DNA from: Polaribacter sp. IC066
Lineage (GTDB): Bacteria; Bacteroidota; Bacteroidia; Flavobacteriales; Flavobacteriaceae
DNA: 64,000 nt
Reading direction: 5' to 3'
NCBI RefSeq assembly: GCF_007997085.1
Contig: NZ_VORR01000004.1
Location: 54,333-118,332, forward strand
Positions 44,689 to 56,000 of this stretch are shown here, one piece after another. The notes under the pieces were generated by a model. It saw nothing but the letters and a program-made list of their open reading frames with translations, was not told the origin of the DNA and did no database searches. Every line of letters starts with the position of its first letter. The stretch's first letter is position 1. Made by a program: the position numbers and the translations under genes.

Positions 44689-45655
44689 TTACTCCAAAAC
44701 AATCTTCTTACTAATTTTTCCTTTCGTAGTTTCAACTTCAACAATGTAAATACCTTGCACTAATTTTAGCAAAGAAATATCTAGAACTCTTTTTGAATTA
44801 GAAGAAGAAGACTGTATGATTTGTTTTCCTAAAAGTCTATATAATTTTACACTGGTACATTCTTCTGGCAAACCAGCAATCCTTATCGTAACATTATTTG
44901 TTTTATAAAAGCTTATATTTTGTAAAACTACATCCTTAATACTTAAACAACTTCTAGAAGTATGTTGATAGCATCTGCCAATACCAAATAACTTTTCTGA
45001 CAACATTACTTTATACACCTTATTATTTTCCCTAAATCAGAAAATATATTTGCCTCTCTATCCTGGACATACACTTTTATATCTGATTGCAAATTCAATC
45101 TTTGTGCAGAAAATGAGATTTCTTTGACAGCTTCTGCATTGGTACCAACTGAAACAATTAAGTTTTCAAAATCTTTTGGTGAAACTTGCCTTATATAATC
45201 TACTCCATCACTATAACTAACTAAATGGGTGTAAATACTTAATGAGGATGGCGCTCCTGTAAAAGTACCAACATCAAAAGTGGGGTCTAGCTTTGTTGTT
45301 TTGCCTACTGCGTACTTTATTTTTGTAGTTTTATTATTTTAACCATCAGAAATATGTAATTTAATGGCTGAATCAAGGTTAGATTTGTAAAATACTCTCG
45401 TAGTTTGATGACACGGTAGCCTTTTTGAAATCATAAAATTATCGATGTCTGAATTACTTTCATTCACAAAAAACCCTTGACCCAAATGAATTTAATCTTC
45501 AATAGAAAATGGTTTACAACCGGTGTCTAAACCGTTCTTAAAATTGGACCAAACATATATTACTTTGTGCCTTTCTGTTGAATTAAGGATATTTAATGAG
45601 GGTACATCATTTCCTAAAAAGTAGGATAGAAAAGGATTACCAACTAAATTTTATT
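44689..45655 (-). pseudogene. Degraded T9SS-secreted protein, C-terminal part with sorting domain
   Basis: Reading from about 45655, the minus strand encodes a typical T9SS cargo C-terminus (NLVGNPFLSYFLGNDV, KLDPTFDVGTFTGAPSSL, YIRQVSPKDFENLIVSVGTN) interrupted by in-frame TAAs at 45492-45494 and 45339-45341 and a one-base deletion in a G run at 45030-45032. After the shift the frame runs to 44689 with a type A sorting domain (about 75 residues, ending GKISKKIVLE). The open 109-codon piece starting at 45018 is only the last part. No signal peptide or full N-terminus is left. The gene is dead. Confidence 0.87.
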
Positions 45656-45819
45656 TCTTTTTAATCACTTTCTACCTTTGCAATATTCTCTTCTAATATT
45701 TTTTAAGTTTTATTATAAGTATCATAATAAATGCAACTAATTAAAAAATAGATAAATATGTGAAAAAATACGTGGCGACCAATATTTTAAACATATCAAC
45801 TATTTTCTATTTCAATTTT

Positions 45820-46716
45820 TTACTTTTTAATGATTTTTTTTACTTGACTTCCTTTATTAGAAATAATTTTAGCGAAATAAATACCTGCTTTTAGTTTCTG
45901 AATATCTATCGTTATCTCTTTTTGATTACTACTTTTTTCAAATACTTTTTTCCCATTTACATCATATAATGAAATTTGCTCTAATACTTCATTTTCTGAA
46001 CGAACTTTAAAAAAAGTTGTTGCTGGATTTGGAAATAGAGACAAACTTGTTACGAATTCAAAATCTGTATTTGACAAAGTCGCCCCCACACTATCAAAAG
46101 AATCGTTTACTAATTGTATCCCTGGTTCTGTGGTACAGTTAGCCGTTGCCGTTGACCCTCCGTCTGCAAGACCACAAGCTGTAAAAAACTGATCTGTATA
46201 GTTTGCTCCAGATTCGAACATAAACGTAGCATCTTCACTTGCGTCTGTATATTTTATTTTTATTCGACATAATTTTGTAGCATCTTCATTAATATTATCT
46301 GCTGCAAAGGTGGAAGAGCTAAAGGTTTGTGAAAAGGCCCACGATACTCTTGATGTGGTATTATCATTCGTTGTAAAACCGCCATAAATATTTATAGATG
46401 CCGCTAAATCAATTCCTTGACCACATGTATAACCATCTTCCTGTGTTACTTCAAAACTAGAACTTGCATTTACATTGGTACCAAAGGCAGCTGTATTGTA
46501 AGTAAAGTATAGTTGACCAGAACCTAATTTAAAGCTTCCTGTTGTATTAATGGTTTGCATCATGACATCTACTTCATAATAGGCGTTACCATCACTATTG
46601 GTGTTTTGTGCATTTGCAAATGTAAAGTGAATGTCTTGTGCGTAAGAAGTTAGCCCTACTAATAAAGACATAAATAAGAGTATACTTTTAAATTTTCTTG
46701 AGTAATTGTTTTGCAT
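45820..46716 (-). CDS. T9SS cargo with a possible cohesin-like N-terminal domain
   Basis: A 298-residue exported protein. It has a signal peptide to about residue 26 (SYAQ), one beta-rich domain (about 27-215), and a type A T9SS sorting domain over the last ~72 residues (FPNPATTFFKV, VKKIIKK). The first domain has a layout reminiscent of cohesins: a strand with alternating Val (YYEVDVMMQT), GSGQLYFTYNTAAFG, and a late CRIKIKYTDASEDATFMFE strand pair. This is fold-level resemblance by eye, not a firm family match. Last gene of the five-gene operon, 26 bases after a protein with dockerin-like calcium loops. Expected on the cell surface or secreted. Confidence 0.8.
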   Translation of the reverse strand: MQNNYSRKFKSILLFMSLLVGLTSYAQDIHFTFANAQNTNSDGNAYYEVDVMMQTINTTGSFKLGSGQLYFTYNTAAFGTNVNASSSFEVTQEDGYTCGQGIDLAASINIYGGFTTNDNTTSRVSWAFSQTFSSSTFAADNINEDATKLCRIKIKYTDASEDATFMFESGANYTDQFFTACGLADGGSTATANCTTEPGIQLVNDSFDSVGATLSNTDFEFVTSLSLFPNPATTFFKVRSENEVLEQISLYDVNGKKVFEKSSNQKEITIDIQKLKAGIYFAKIISNKGSQVKKIIKK

Positions 46717-46742
46717 TTTTTTTTGGATTTAGTTGTTTATTT

Positions 46743-48743
46743 TTAATTTATTTTTTTTCGTTTTGCACTAAAATTTTTCCCTGCGTATTGCTTTCCTTTC
46801 CCTATATTTGGGTTTAACACACTATTTAAATCGCTGTTTTGCACTTCACCATTTAAATCCATATCCGCGTTTCTATAACCACTTATACCTCGCAAAGGTT
46901 CAACCGCATTTTTATCTGTATTTTGTATTTGTCCATCCCCATTAAAATCACCAGAAAACAAGGTGAATTTACCATCAGTCATTACTTTAATAGCATTTAC
47001 GTTACCTAATACCAAAGCACTGTTCGTTGATAAATCTAGCGCTATAGAAGCACCAGAAAAAGGAACTGCTTCATTGGTTCGAACACCTAAATGATTGCGA
47101 TGACTTATTACTATATAATAACTTCCTACTGGAAGCACTATTTTTACAGGAGATATACCATCAACATCAACAATATCGCCATCTCTTTGAATGAGTGCCG
47201 AAACGGCCTCTTCTATAGTTGTTTCATTAGAACTGTCTCTAATTTCTAACCAAACCCAATCAACTATAGCATCTTCTCCCGAAACATTTAAAACGTCTTG
47301 ACTAACAGTAAGAGCGTCTGAATAAGGCGTATCTAAAGGAATAAAACCTTTAACTCTTAAATCATCATTCATCATTCCGGAGCTAACATTATAAGCTCCT
47401 TCTAAAAACATTTTTGCCACTACTGAATTTGATACCGAACTTGTATTACTCATAAAATACGCCTCAAATTCTGACAAAACATTAGTGTTTCCGGCAAGAT
47501 CTTTAATGTCACTATTTCCATTTAATTGCAAAGAAATAATACCAATTTCCAAATTAGAAGAAGCGATGCTTACTTTATATACATTACTAGAAATTAATAA
47601 CACCTCAGAAATTGTCAATGCGTTAGAAGCTGCTCCCTTTAACTGAAAATCTGTTACATCTACATTCAAAACAGCTTCATTAAAAGTGACTAAAAACCAC
47701 CAAGAATCTGTATCTTCTTCAATCGAAATAGCACTAATTAATGGTTTTGAAATATCATAAATGAAATTAACTTTGTTTGAAAATTCATTCGGATTACCGT
47801 TTTCATCTAAAGAAATATTTGCAGGAACTTGCACCGAGAAATTTCCTTGTGAAAACGGTATAATAGCTACTTTGTAATTTTGAAAATCTGAAGTAGTAAA
47901 AGTTGATAGTACTCCATTCTCTACTATAAAATCAGATTTTTCGAAACCTGAAACCACTTTAGAAAAAGCAATATCTAAAGAGACAGGACTTGAATTTGTA
48001 TTCAAATTTACCAAACTAGAAATAATTACAGTTGTAGGGTTGTTATTTAAGGCTACTGATACAGAAACTTCATAGATGGTTAAAGTTGCTTCATTTTCTG
48101 ACAAAACTTTATAAATAAGAGCGTTTGTAAAATTCTGCGCAGTATTTCCTGAAGTTTGTAGAACTCCATCAATAAAAACTTTTGATTTTACACTAGTCTC
48201 AAAAACAGCCGTTAAACTCGTAACGCTTGTGTTTTCAGGTAACACTATATTTATTTTATCTGAAGTTATTTCTTCATTAACTGAACTTATTCCTGCGAAA
48301 TTAAAGGAATTAAAAACAGCATTCTCATTTAATTGAGGACTTGCAATACTAAAAGACTGAAAGATTCCTCCAACATTGCCATCAATCCTAAAATCGGTTG
48401 ACTTGTTAATATTTACAACCAAATCTGTAGCACTATTGTATATTTTAAAATTGATTGTTTCTTTATCAGTATTTGCAAATACGGATAAATAGGTAACATA
48501 TTTATTAGCACTTGCCTCGAACACAACAGCCGAAACCCCTCTAATTTCACCATTTACAAAAGCTGCAACTTTATCATTAACCCCATTTAATGTTGTACCG
48601 TTTACATTTAAAAACGCAGTAAACGTCATACTATATTGATAACTGGCTGAATTTACGGACCAATTAGGATCTTGCGCCTTTATTGTTTGTATAAATAACC
48701 CTACAAAAACAATAAAAAATAATTTGTTTAAAACTGTTTTCAT
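46743..48743 (-). CDS. Exported WSV-module protein with dockerin-like C-terminus
   Basis: A 666-residue exported protein. The signal peptide ends near residue 23 (IKAQ). Residues about 24-135 are the WSV module shared with both upstream genes (DPNWSVNSASYQYSMTF, KVAAFVNGEIRGV). Ig-like/SbsA-like beta domains fill about 140-450. Residues 595-650 hold two calcium-loop motifs fitting D-x-N-x-D-G-x(5)-D: DFNGDGQIQNTD (599-610) and DMDLNGEVQNSD (627-638), the spacing of a type I dockerin. It ends in a basic tail (KRKKIN) with no T9SS sorting domain. It starts 3 bases after the 429-residue paralogue ends. Role unknown; calcium-dependent binding to a partner is inferred. Confidence 0.83.
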   Translation of the reverse strand: MKTVLNKLFFIVFVGLFIQTIKAQDPNWSVNSASYQYSMTFTAFLNVNGTTLNGVNDKVAAFVNGEIRGVSAVVFEASANKYVTYLSVFANTDKETINFKIYNSATDLVVNINKSTDFRIDGNVGGIFQSFSIASPQLNENAVFNSFNFAGISSVNEEITSDKINIVLPENTSVTSLTAVFETSVKSKVFIDGVLQTSGNTAQNFTNALIYKVLSENEATLTIYEVSVSVALNNNPTTVIISSLVNLNTNSSPVSLDIAFSKVVSGFEKSDFIVENGVLSTFTTSDFQNYKVAIIPFSQGNFSVQVPANISLDENGNPNEFSNKVNFIYDISKPLISAISIEEDTDSWWFLVTFNEAVLNVDVTDFQLKGAASNALTISEVLLISSNVYKVSIASSNLEIGIISLQLNGNSDIKDLAGNTNVLSEFEAYFMSNTSSVSNSVVAKMFLEGAYNVSSGMMNDDLRVKGFIPLDTPYSDALTVSQDVLNVSGEDAIVDWVWLEIRDSSNETTIEEAVSALIQRDGDIVDVDGISPVKIVLPVGSYYIVISHRNHLGVRTNEAVPFSGASIALDLSTNSALVLGNVNAIKVMTDGKFTLFSGDFNGDGQIQNTDKNAVEPLRGISGYRNADMDLNGEVQNSDLNSVLNPNIGKGKQYAGKNFSAKRKKIN

Positions 48744-48746
48744 AAG

Positions 48747-50036
48747 TTAATTTTGATGCACATTAATTACCGAGTTCAGTAATAAATTACCTGCTTTATC
48801 TTGTATTGTATTGGTTGCTTTTAAATTTAGAGCTGCAGCACCAATATAGTTTTCAATATTACGAACCGTTACTAAATAGGTTGCATCACTTTCTTTTACA
48901 ACAACAAACGTTGCATTAGAAACACTTTCAAAACTAGTTGAAAATACATTATCTACAGCTTCACTAAAAACTACTGTAAATTCTAAAGTGTCGCTCTGTG
49001 TAATTTCTTCAGATGGATTTCCTTTTTTAATAGACAACAAGTAAGGTTGAATTAAATCGTACTTAAAAGTTAATTTATTAGAGATAGAATTCCCTTCATT
49101 ATCTGCATTTAAAAGTGCGTTTTCTGGAATTTCAACAGAAAAACCTCCTTGTTGAATTGGTACAATTTCTAGCGTATAAAGTAAATCATTTCCTTTTTTT
49201 ATCGATGAAACTACCGCATTTACTAATAAAATAGCTTTATCTGTAAAATTTAGAACTGGAACATTTGTTTCTAGTTGTATTAAAAGCGGTGCTTGTTTTA
49301 TATTAATATTTGCTTCAGTTTTTAAAACAATTTCTGGCGGAGCAACATTTGCTTTTTCTAAGGTAACAGTTACGTCATATTCTAAAAAAACAGCTTCATT
49401 TTCCGATAATAAATGGTACTTTATTGAGCTTGTAAAGTTTTGCGCTGTAGTTCCTGAAACCTGCTTTGTATTTTCAACAAAAAAACTAGCATTATTACTT
49501 ATGGAAAACTCTGCAATTAAATTCGTAAGGTTTGCACTTGAAGGCAAAACAATGTCAATTTTACTGTTTGCTATACTTTGCGAAACATTGGTTATTCCAG
49601 AAAAAGTAAACGAATTTAAAATTACTTCATTACTTAAAACCGGACTTGCAATACTATAAGACTTTAGAATTCCACCAACATTTCCATCAATAGCAAAGTC
49701 TTGATTTTCTGCAACATCGACTACAGTATCGTTTGTACTATCAAATATTTTAAAAGAAATAGTTTCTCCACTTGTATTTGAAAAGACAGATAAATACGCT
49801 ACATATTTAGCTGCACTTGCCACATAAACCACATTTGCAACACCTCTAGTTTCTCCGTTTACAAAGGCGCCAACTTTATCTTCTGTAGAAGATAAAGTTG
49901 TGCCATTTACACTTAAAAACGTAGTAAACGTCATACTATACTGATAGCCTGAAGTATTCACAGACCAATTAGGGTCTTGTGCTTTTGCAATTAACCCTAT
50001 TAAAAATAGGATTAAAAAAATAAAATATTTTTTCAT
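48747..50036 (-). CDS. Exported WSV-module protein without sorting domain
   Basis: A 429-residue exported protein. The signal peptide ends near residue 19 (IAKAQ), followed by a WSV module (about 20-130) very similar to that of the next gene (DPNWSVNTSGYQYSMTF, KVGAFVNGETRGV) and by Ig-like beta domains matching the first part of the 666-residue protein. It stops without a T9SS domain or the calcium loops of its paralogue, so it looks like a shortened tandem duplicate. The open frame is intact. Spacing is 8 bases from the giant gene and 3 from the paralogue, so it belongs to the operon. Confidence 0.82.
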   Translation of the reverse strand: MKKYFIFLILFLIGLIAKAQDPNWSVNTSGYQYSMTFTTFLSVNGTTLSSTEDKVGAFVNGETRGVANVVYVASAAKYVAYLSVFSNTSGETISFKIFDSTNDTVVDVAENQDFAIDGNVGGILKSYSIASPVLSNEVILNSFTFSGITNVSQSIANSKIDIVLPSSANLTNLIAEFSISNNASFFVENTKQVSGTTAQNFTSSIKYHLLSENEAVFLEYDVTVTLEKANVAPPEIVLKTEANINIKQAPLLIQLETNVPVLNFTDKAILLVNAVVSSIKKGNDLLYTLEIVPIQQGGFSVEIPENALLNADNEGNSISNKLTFKYDLIQPYLLSIKKGNPSEEITQSDTLEFTVVFSEAVDNVFSTSFESVSNATFVVVKESDATYLVTVRNIENYIGAAALNLKATNTIQDKAGNLLLNSVINVHQN

Positions 50037-50044
50037 AGTTTATT

Positions 50045-53000
50045 TTATTTTTTAACCAGTTTCTTAATTGTAAACTTCCCATTAGACGCACTTAACTTAA
50101 TTAAGTACACACCATTTGCTAAATTTGAGGTATCTATTGTTGTAATATCTTTACTCGTAGAAACTGTATTGATAAGCGCACCAATCGTATTAAAAAGTTG
50201 AATTTTAGTGACTTTATCAACTTGTTGTGATGCGTTTATTGTAATACTTTCTGAAAAAGGATTCGGGTATAAAACCACCTTATTTAAAAACAAGTGGTCG
50301 GTTGATAAACTTTTTAGATTAATGACCACTGGTGCTTTCATATTACCAAATACCTTATTATTCTCAAAAAGGAAATTTAAATTTGCATCCAATTCTTTCT
50401 TTCCGTTAGATAGATAAAACTTAAGAATTTCGTTCGTATTACTAAAAGCTGCAATAAAACTCATTTTTTTATCACCAACAGAAACTATCGGAGACTGGCC
50501 TCTTAAAATTCCTTCGGAATTATACACCAAAACGGATTCATATATTTCATCTGAAACTATCTCTGCAACAATGCTCATATTTGCGTTGTAATTCGCAAAC
50601 AAAGCAATGGTGTTTTCAGTATGTTCTTGTCCTTGAACAATAGCCGATTTTGCTGCCCTTTGAAAGTTTGGATAATTAAGAGTTTGTGCCTCTCCAGACT
50701 TCATCATATACCCTCTATTAGATTGCATGTAATTAAGAGTTCCACTCCAACCAGAACTAGCATCATAAATAGCAAAGTTGTATTGATCTTTAATGACATC
50801 GCCATCCGAAGGATTGTAAAAAGTAAGTGCTTCTGCTAAACTTATGTTTCTATGAATAGGAAAGGGCAACCAGTTCCAACCTTGATTAAGCGTTAGGTTG
50901 ATATTTGTTTCATTTACATCATTCCCTTTTAATCGCAATAAATTGGCATCTGCTAACTTTACCTTATACATTTTGGTGTTCTCTATCGTTGTCAAAGAAC
51001 CAAACCAATTATTGTTTTCGAAACGCGTAAATGTATTTTGAGATTTAATTTGATCATCATTCTGCAACAGCATTCCTTCAAAAGTTGCTTTTATATTATT
51101 AAAACGAGCATCTTGCACAAAGAAAGAAGTCCAAGTCCAACCTTTGTTTAAGGCAGTTGATTGTTCAGAAAACTGATCTCCAGAGAAAATTGCTGGTGAA
51201 GATTTAGAACCGATCACTTCATTTTGTAAAAAAGAGACCTCTGTTGCTCCATTTATAGATGCAATTATAACTTTTCCGTTTAAAGCATCCCAAATTTTAA
51301 AGGTTACATCCTCTCCACTTGTAACATTACTATAAGCAGTTAGGTAAAGAAAATAGCTATCAAAAGCTTTATGATATTGTAAATACCCTTCACCTCTCGG
51401 GTTGTCATCTACAAAAGCACCTACTTTAGTATATTGATCTCTAGAGAAAACATCGTTAATTTTAATTTTTCCAATAATATTCATACTATTCGAATAATCT
51501 GGTGCATTTACAGACCAATCTGGCGCTGCTGTTAGCACTCTTAATTCTAGTGTAAGTCTGTCATTAAATTCTGATGTTGTTTCTAAAAATATATTGGCAT
51601 TGTAGGTTCCCATTGCCAACTCTTTATCTACTGTAAAAAGAACTTGTTTTGTTGAGTTTGGTGATATAGTTCCTGATGTATTAGCAACTTCAATCCATGT
51701 TGGTAAACCACTAATGGTATATGGTTGGGTGCTACCTCCTTTATTTACAATATCCATCGTAAACGTATACGCTTCGTCTACATTTTTTTCTTTAATAATC
51801 TCTTTGGTTCGGGCTGCTGTAAACCATTCAATTTCTTGTTTGTTTACAAAAGCAGACCAACTTATTGGCGATAATTGTTCGTTAAAATGTTTGTCATACA
51901 GCCTAGAAACAGAGAAGTTTAAAATTTGACCTTCAAAAAGCGACCATTCTTCCGTTGTTAATTCTGGTTGAACAATCATTTGATCTCCATTAATTACTGT
52001 TGAAAAAGGAATGTTTGTAAACTGTAGTTTAGGTTTTAAAGCTGGCGAATCTTGCGTATAACGCTGTGTTGTGGTTCCTTTTAATTTTGAAAATGTGCTA
52101 CTTACCAAATTGTTTGCAACTACATGATTGTAATTAGGTCCGTTTACTGTATTACCATCTTCTTTATTAAAATCTGCATACAGCATTAAGCCTGCTGAAT
52201 TTGCATCAATCTCAAAATAACGATCTCTTTTAATTTGATCAAAACTTCTTGCGGTATTCCACAAACGAATTTCATCTAAACTCCCTGTAAAGTGATTGTC
52301 TATGGTTTCATTTGAAGAAACATCTTCAAAAAGTCTTGCACCTATTAAAATTTTATTTCCAGAAATTCCGCCAATATTAACAGAAGAAACAGATGTTGTT
52401 TCTAAAGCGTCTACATACGCATTTATAGAACCACCTCTTTTTACAACCAATGCAATGTGATGCCAAGTGCCATCTGCCAAGGATTGTGTAGTTAAATTGT
52501 AAGGAATGTTTTCTGATAGCAATTCTAGATTTCCATCAGATTTCATATTTACAGACCATTTATTTCTTAAACCATTGGTTTGTACTAAATCGTCATTATT
52601 TCCTTTTCCATTGGATACAATAGTTGCTGCCGATCCGTTTGCTGTTTTAATCCAAAATGATAATGTAATATCTTCTGCGGTACTTGGTTGCACAAAACCA
52701 ACGTTTTCTAATGATAAAAATGAATTGTTAGCGAAAGAATATGCTGTTCCTTTTGGTTTAATATCCCAATCTAAATTTACAATCGCATTTCTGCTTTTTG
52801 CTTTATCAACACCAACGTTTCCGTTTCCTTCGTCTAGAGACCAATATCCTAACAAATTTAATTCTCTACCTGTTAATGTTTTGTCTTTTGCCACCGTTGC
52901 TTGCGCTCGTGTAAAAGTTTTAGACCAAAAACGAACATCGTGTATATTACCACTAACATTGTTACCTCCAATAAAAATGGAGTTGTTAGAATTTAGATCT

Positions 53001-56000
53001 AAATTATCTGTTAAAACTTCAAATGCTAATTCTGTTCCATTTTCTAAAATTGCTAATTTCGCATCATTTCCACTTTGATACACCAAAGAATAAAAATTAT
53101 ATTGCGCAGGATTAATTACTGCTTTTACAGATTCTCCACCTAAACTAAACGTAAGCTCATTACCAATTAAAGTTGCATTAATTCCGTTTTCTTGCGAAAT
53201 TAACTTACCAGATGCTGTAGTTGCATTTTTATACCAAAATTGCATGGTTAATGAACCCTTTGGTAAAATTTGGTTTGGCAACTCTATTTGATTTGCTCCA
53301 CCATCTAAAAACACAGAAACACTATGATCTATGTCTTGCTGATTACTTAAACCAGATACTTTAATACTGGTTGCAATTCGTTCTTGAATTGCTTCATTAA
53401 ATCGAATAGAAATATCTTCACCAACATCTAAAATACCATCTGATGGTTGTGGTGTACCAAATAAAACCGGAGCGTTTAAATTAATAGATCCTGAAACAAC
53501 TGGAGAAATATTAGTAACATTATCTGTACAATAAGAAATTGCTCTAAATTCATAGTTTCCATCTGCAATTTGATCTCCAATTATATCCCAATTAAAAGTA
53601 TATTCAGAGTTTGATGGGTCTATTACCAAACCTTCTGTATCACTTGCTTCATCTAATAAAGTTTGCGAACCATAATAGGTATTAAACTTTACCCAATTTG
53701 CAGAACTTGCGTTTCTATATTGCAATTCTATTTTTCTAAAACCGGCAAAATCTGTATTAAAATCTGTAAATGTAATTGGCAACGTATTTGTTGTTGTATT
53801 GCCATCTACATCTTTAGAATACCCTTCTGCTCTATTAAAAATGAAATTATTTTCTGGCACAGAAACAGTTACTTTAGAACACGATTTTTTAAACTCAACT
53901 GAAACATCAATAAAACCATCAGAATCATTAATATCATCACAAGGGCTTTTTAAATAGACTCTAATATTGTCATATTTAAAAGTACTTGAGGCAGAAGATT
54001 TATACACTTCAAAAGGAAAATCTATGGTTTCATTAAAAGGGATGTACACATTTACACCACTTGAACTTACATTTGTGGTAGCTCCATTTAAAGTTAACGC
54101 ATCTACTTCTATAATATATTCTAAATCGGACCGTGTTTCACTATTATTCTTCAATTTTAAGATGAACAAAGCACCTTCACTTTCTGGAATATTCGTTAAA
54201 ATAGTTTTATCTGATTTTACATCTGGTTTATACACTTCATTTGTTGCATCACCTAAAACTTCACCACCAAGACCAATTATATTTGATCTATAACCTGCTT
54301 GTTTATAAAAAAGAGACGTAGTTTCACCTTCGTGAGGACAAGAAGTAGCACCTGCTTTTGTTATAAATACGGGACCATTACCATCAAACATATTTATAAC
54401 ATCTACACTTAAAACATTGTATTGGTCATTGTCTTTTAAGGTATAAGAAATTGTAGTTGTAACATCTTCTTCAGATGAAAATACTTTTGTATCGAAGTCT
54501 GAATCTATTTGTGTGAATACCGAATTATAACCTACATTATTTACAAAACCACCAAGTTGTTCTTTGAACTCTGTTGATGTTTCTATTTCTACTTCTGTTG
54601 ATTGCCCAGCGATAACGGTTGTACTAACAGAACTTGTAAACTCACCTACACCAGCATCAAAGGATTGATTAGAAAAGAAGTTTTCATTTACCAAACTAGT
54701 TATTTGACTTTGATATTCTCCAAAATCTCTAACTTTTGCTATAACAGATTGCTTATACGTTTCTCTGTTATTCTTTGCATCGAACTTCGTTTTTTCATTA
54801 TCTTGAATAATTCGTTTCCATAAGTTTGCCTGATTTCTATAGGTTCTCTCTGTGCGTAATGAACCTGCTGGCTCATTCGCTGGATTAAAGTTATCTGCAA
54901 AAGCAATTAACTCTGGTATTAAAGTTTCTACAATGTATTTTTGAGAATAAGAGAAAAATGTTTTTGTAGGTTGTTCGCCAATAAAACGATCTTTTCTTGT
55001 ACTTACATATAATGTTTTATCTTTATCATCTTCATCTTTTACGGTAACTTCTATATTTGGCACTGTTGTTCCATTTGTTAACTTTAAAGGAACTTCTGTG
55101 ATAAACATATTATCAAAAAGACCATAATACATGTTTTTAGCATTACCAATGTATAAATCTCCATCAGAACCCACAAAATCAATATCATCACTTGTAGAAA
55201 TTGTTTGATTAAACGTATAACTATTTGTAGTTAAATTCTGACTCGTATTTGTTATCGATTTAGACAATAAACCCTCTGCATCTGCTACAATACTTGTTTC
55301 TACATCTGTAAATAATACAAATCCGCCTGTAGAAATAGTAATATCTGGTCCTATAGAAGCATAAAAGCCTACACCGTCTTCATCTGTTGAGCCATTTACA
55401 CTTTCTTTGGTATACGTTATCGTTGTTCCTTTTTCTATAGATGCAAAACTGTTAGAACCTGGCGGATCTCTTAAAATAATATCTGGTACTTCTGGCGCAA
55501 TCGTAGCAAAAGCTACGCCTCCTGTACTTTTACCCCCTTTAATAATTCCGTCCTTTTTAAAATCTGAATCATTAGAAATTGCCAGTGCATTACTACCTGT
55601 TATGCTATATTGAACTGTAATACTACTTTTAAAATCATCATCAAAAGCAATATTTGGTTCTCCTGCATAAAATGAATACGTATAATAAGCGCGGTTTCTA
55701 CTTAGTACTGTAGTGCTTTTATTTTCTATCTCTAAATTATTAGTAATATTAAAAGTACCTTCTGTAAAAAATTCTTTTGTAAGCACTTCTTGTGCCTCAT
55801 CTTTATTTACATACTCTTGAGAGACTTCAAAAGTAATATCATATTTCTTTTTCTGAATATAAATTGGCACGGCTAAACCACTAATGTCATAAGTATTATC
55901 GCCAATTTTAAATGCTGTTTCATATTCTTGTTCTAATAACTTTAAAGTTACTGCAGAATTATATCTAAAACTTTTTTTATGATGGAATGCTTCTGAAAAT

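Noticed and set aside
45018..45018. Independent 109-residue protein starting at 45018
   Set aside because: It is only the last in-frame piece of a longer degraded T9SS gene; the coding signal continues upstream in another frame.
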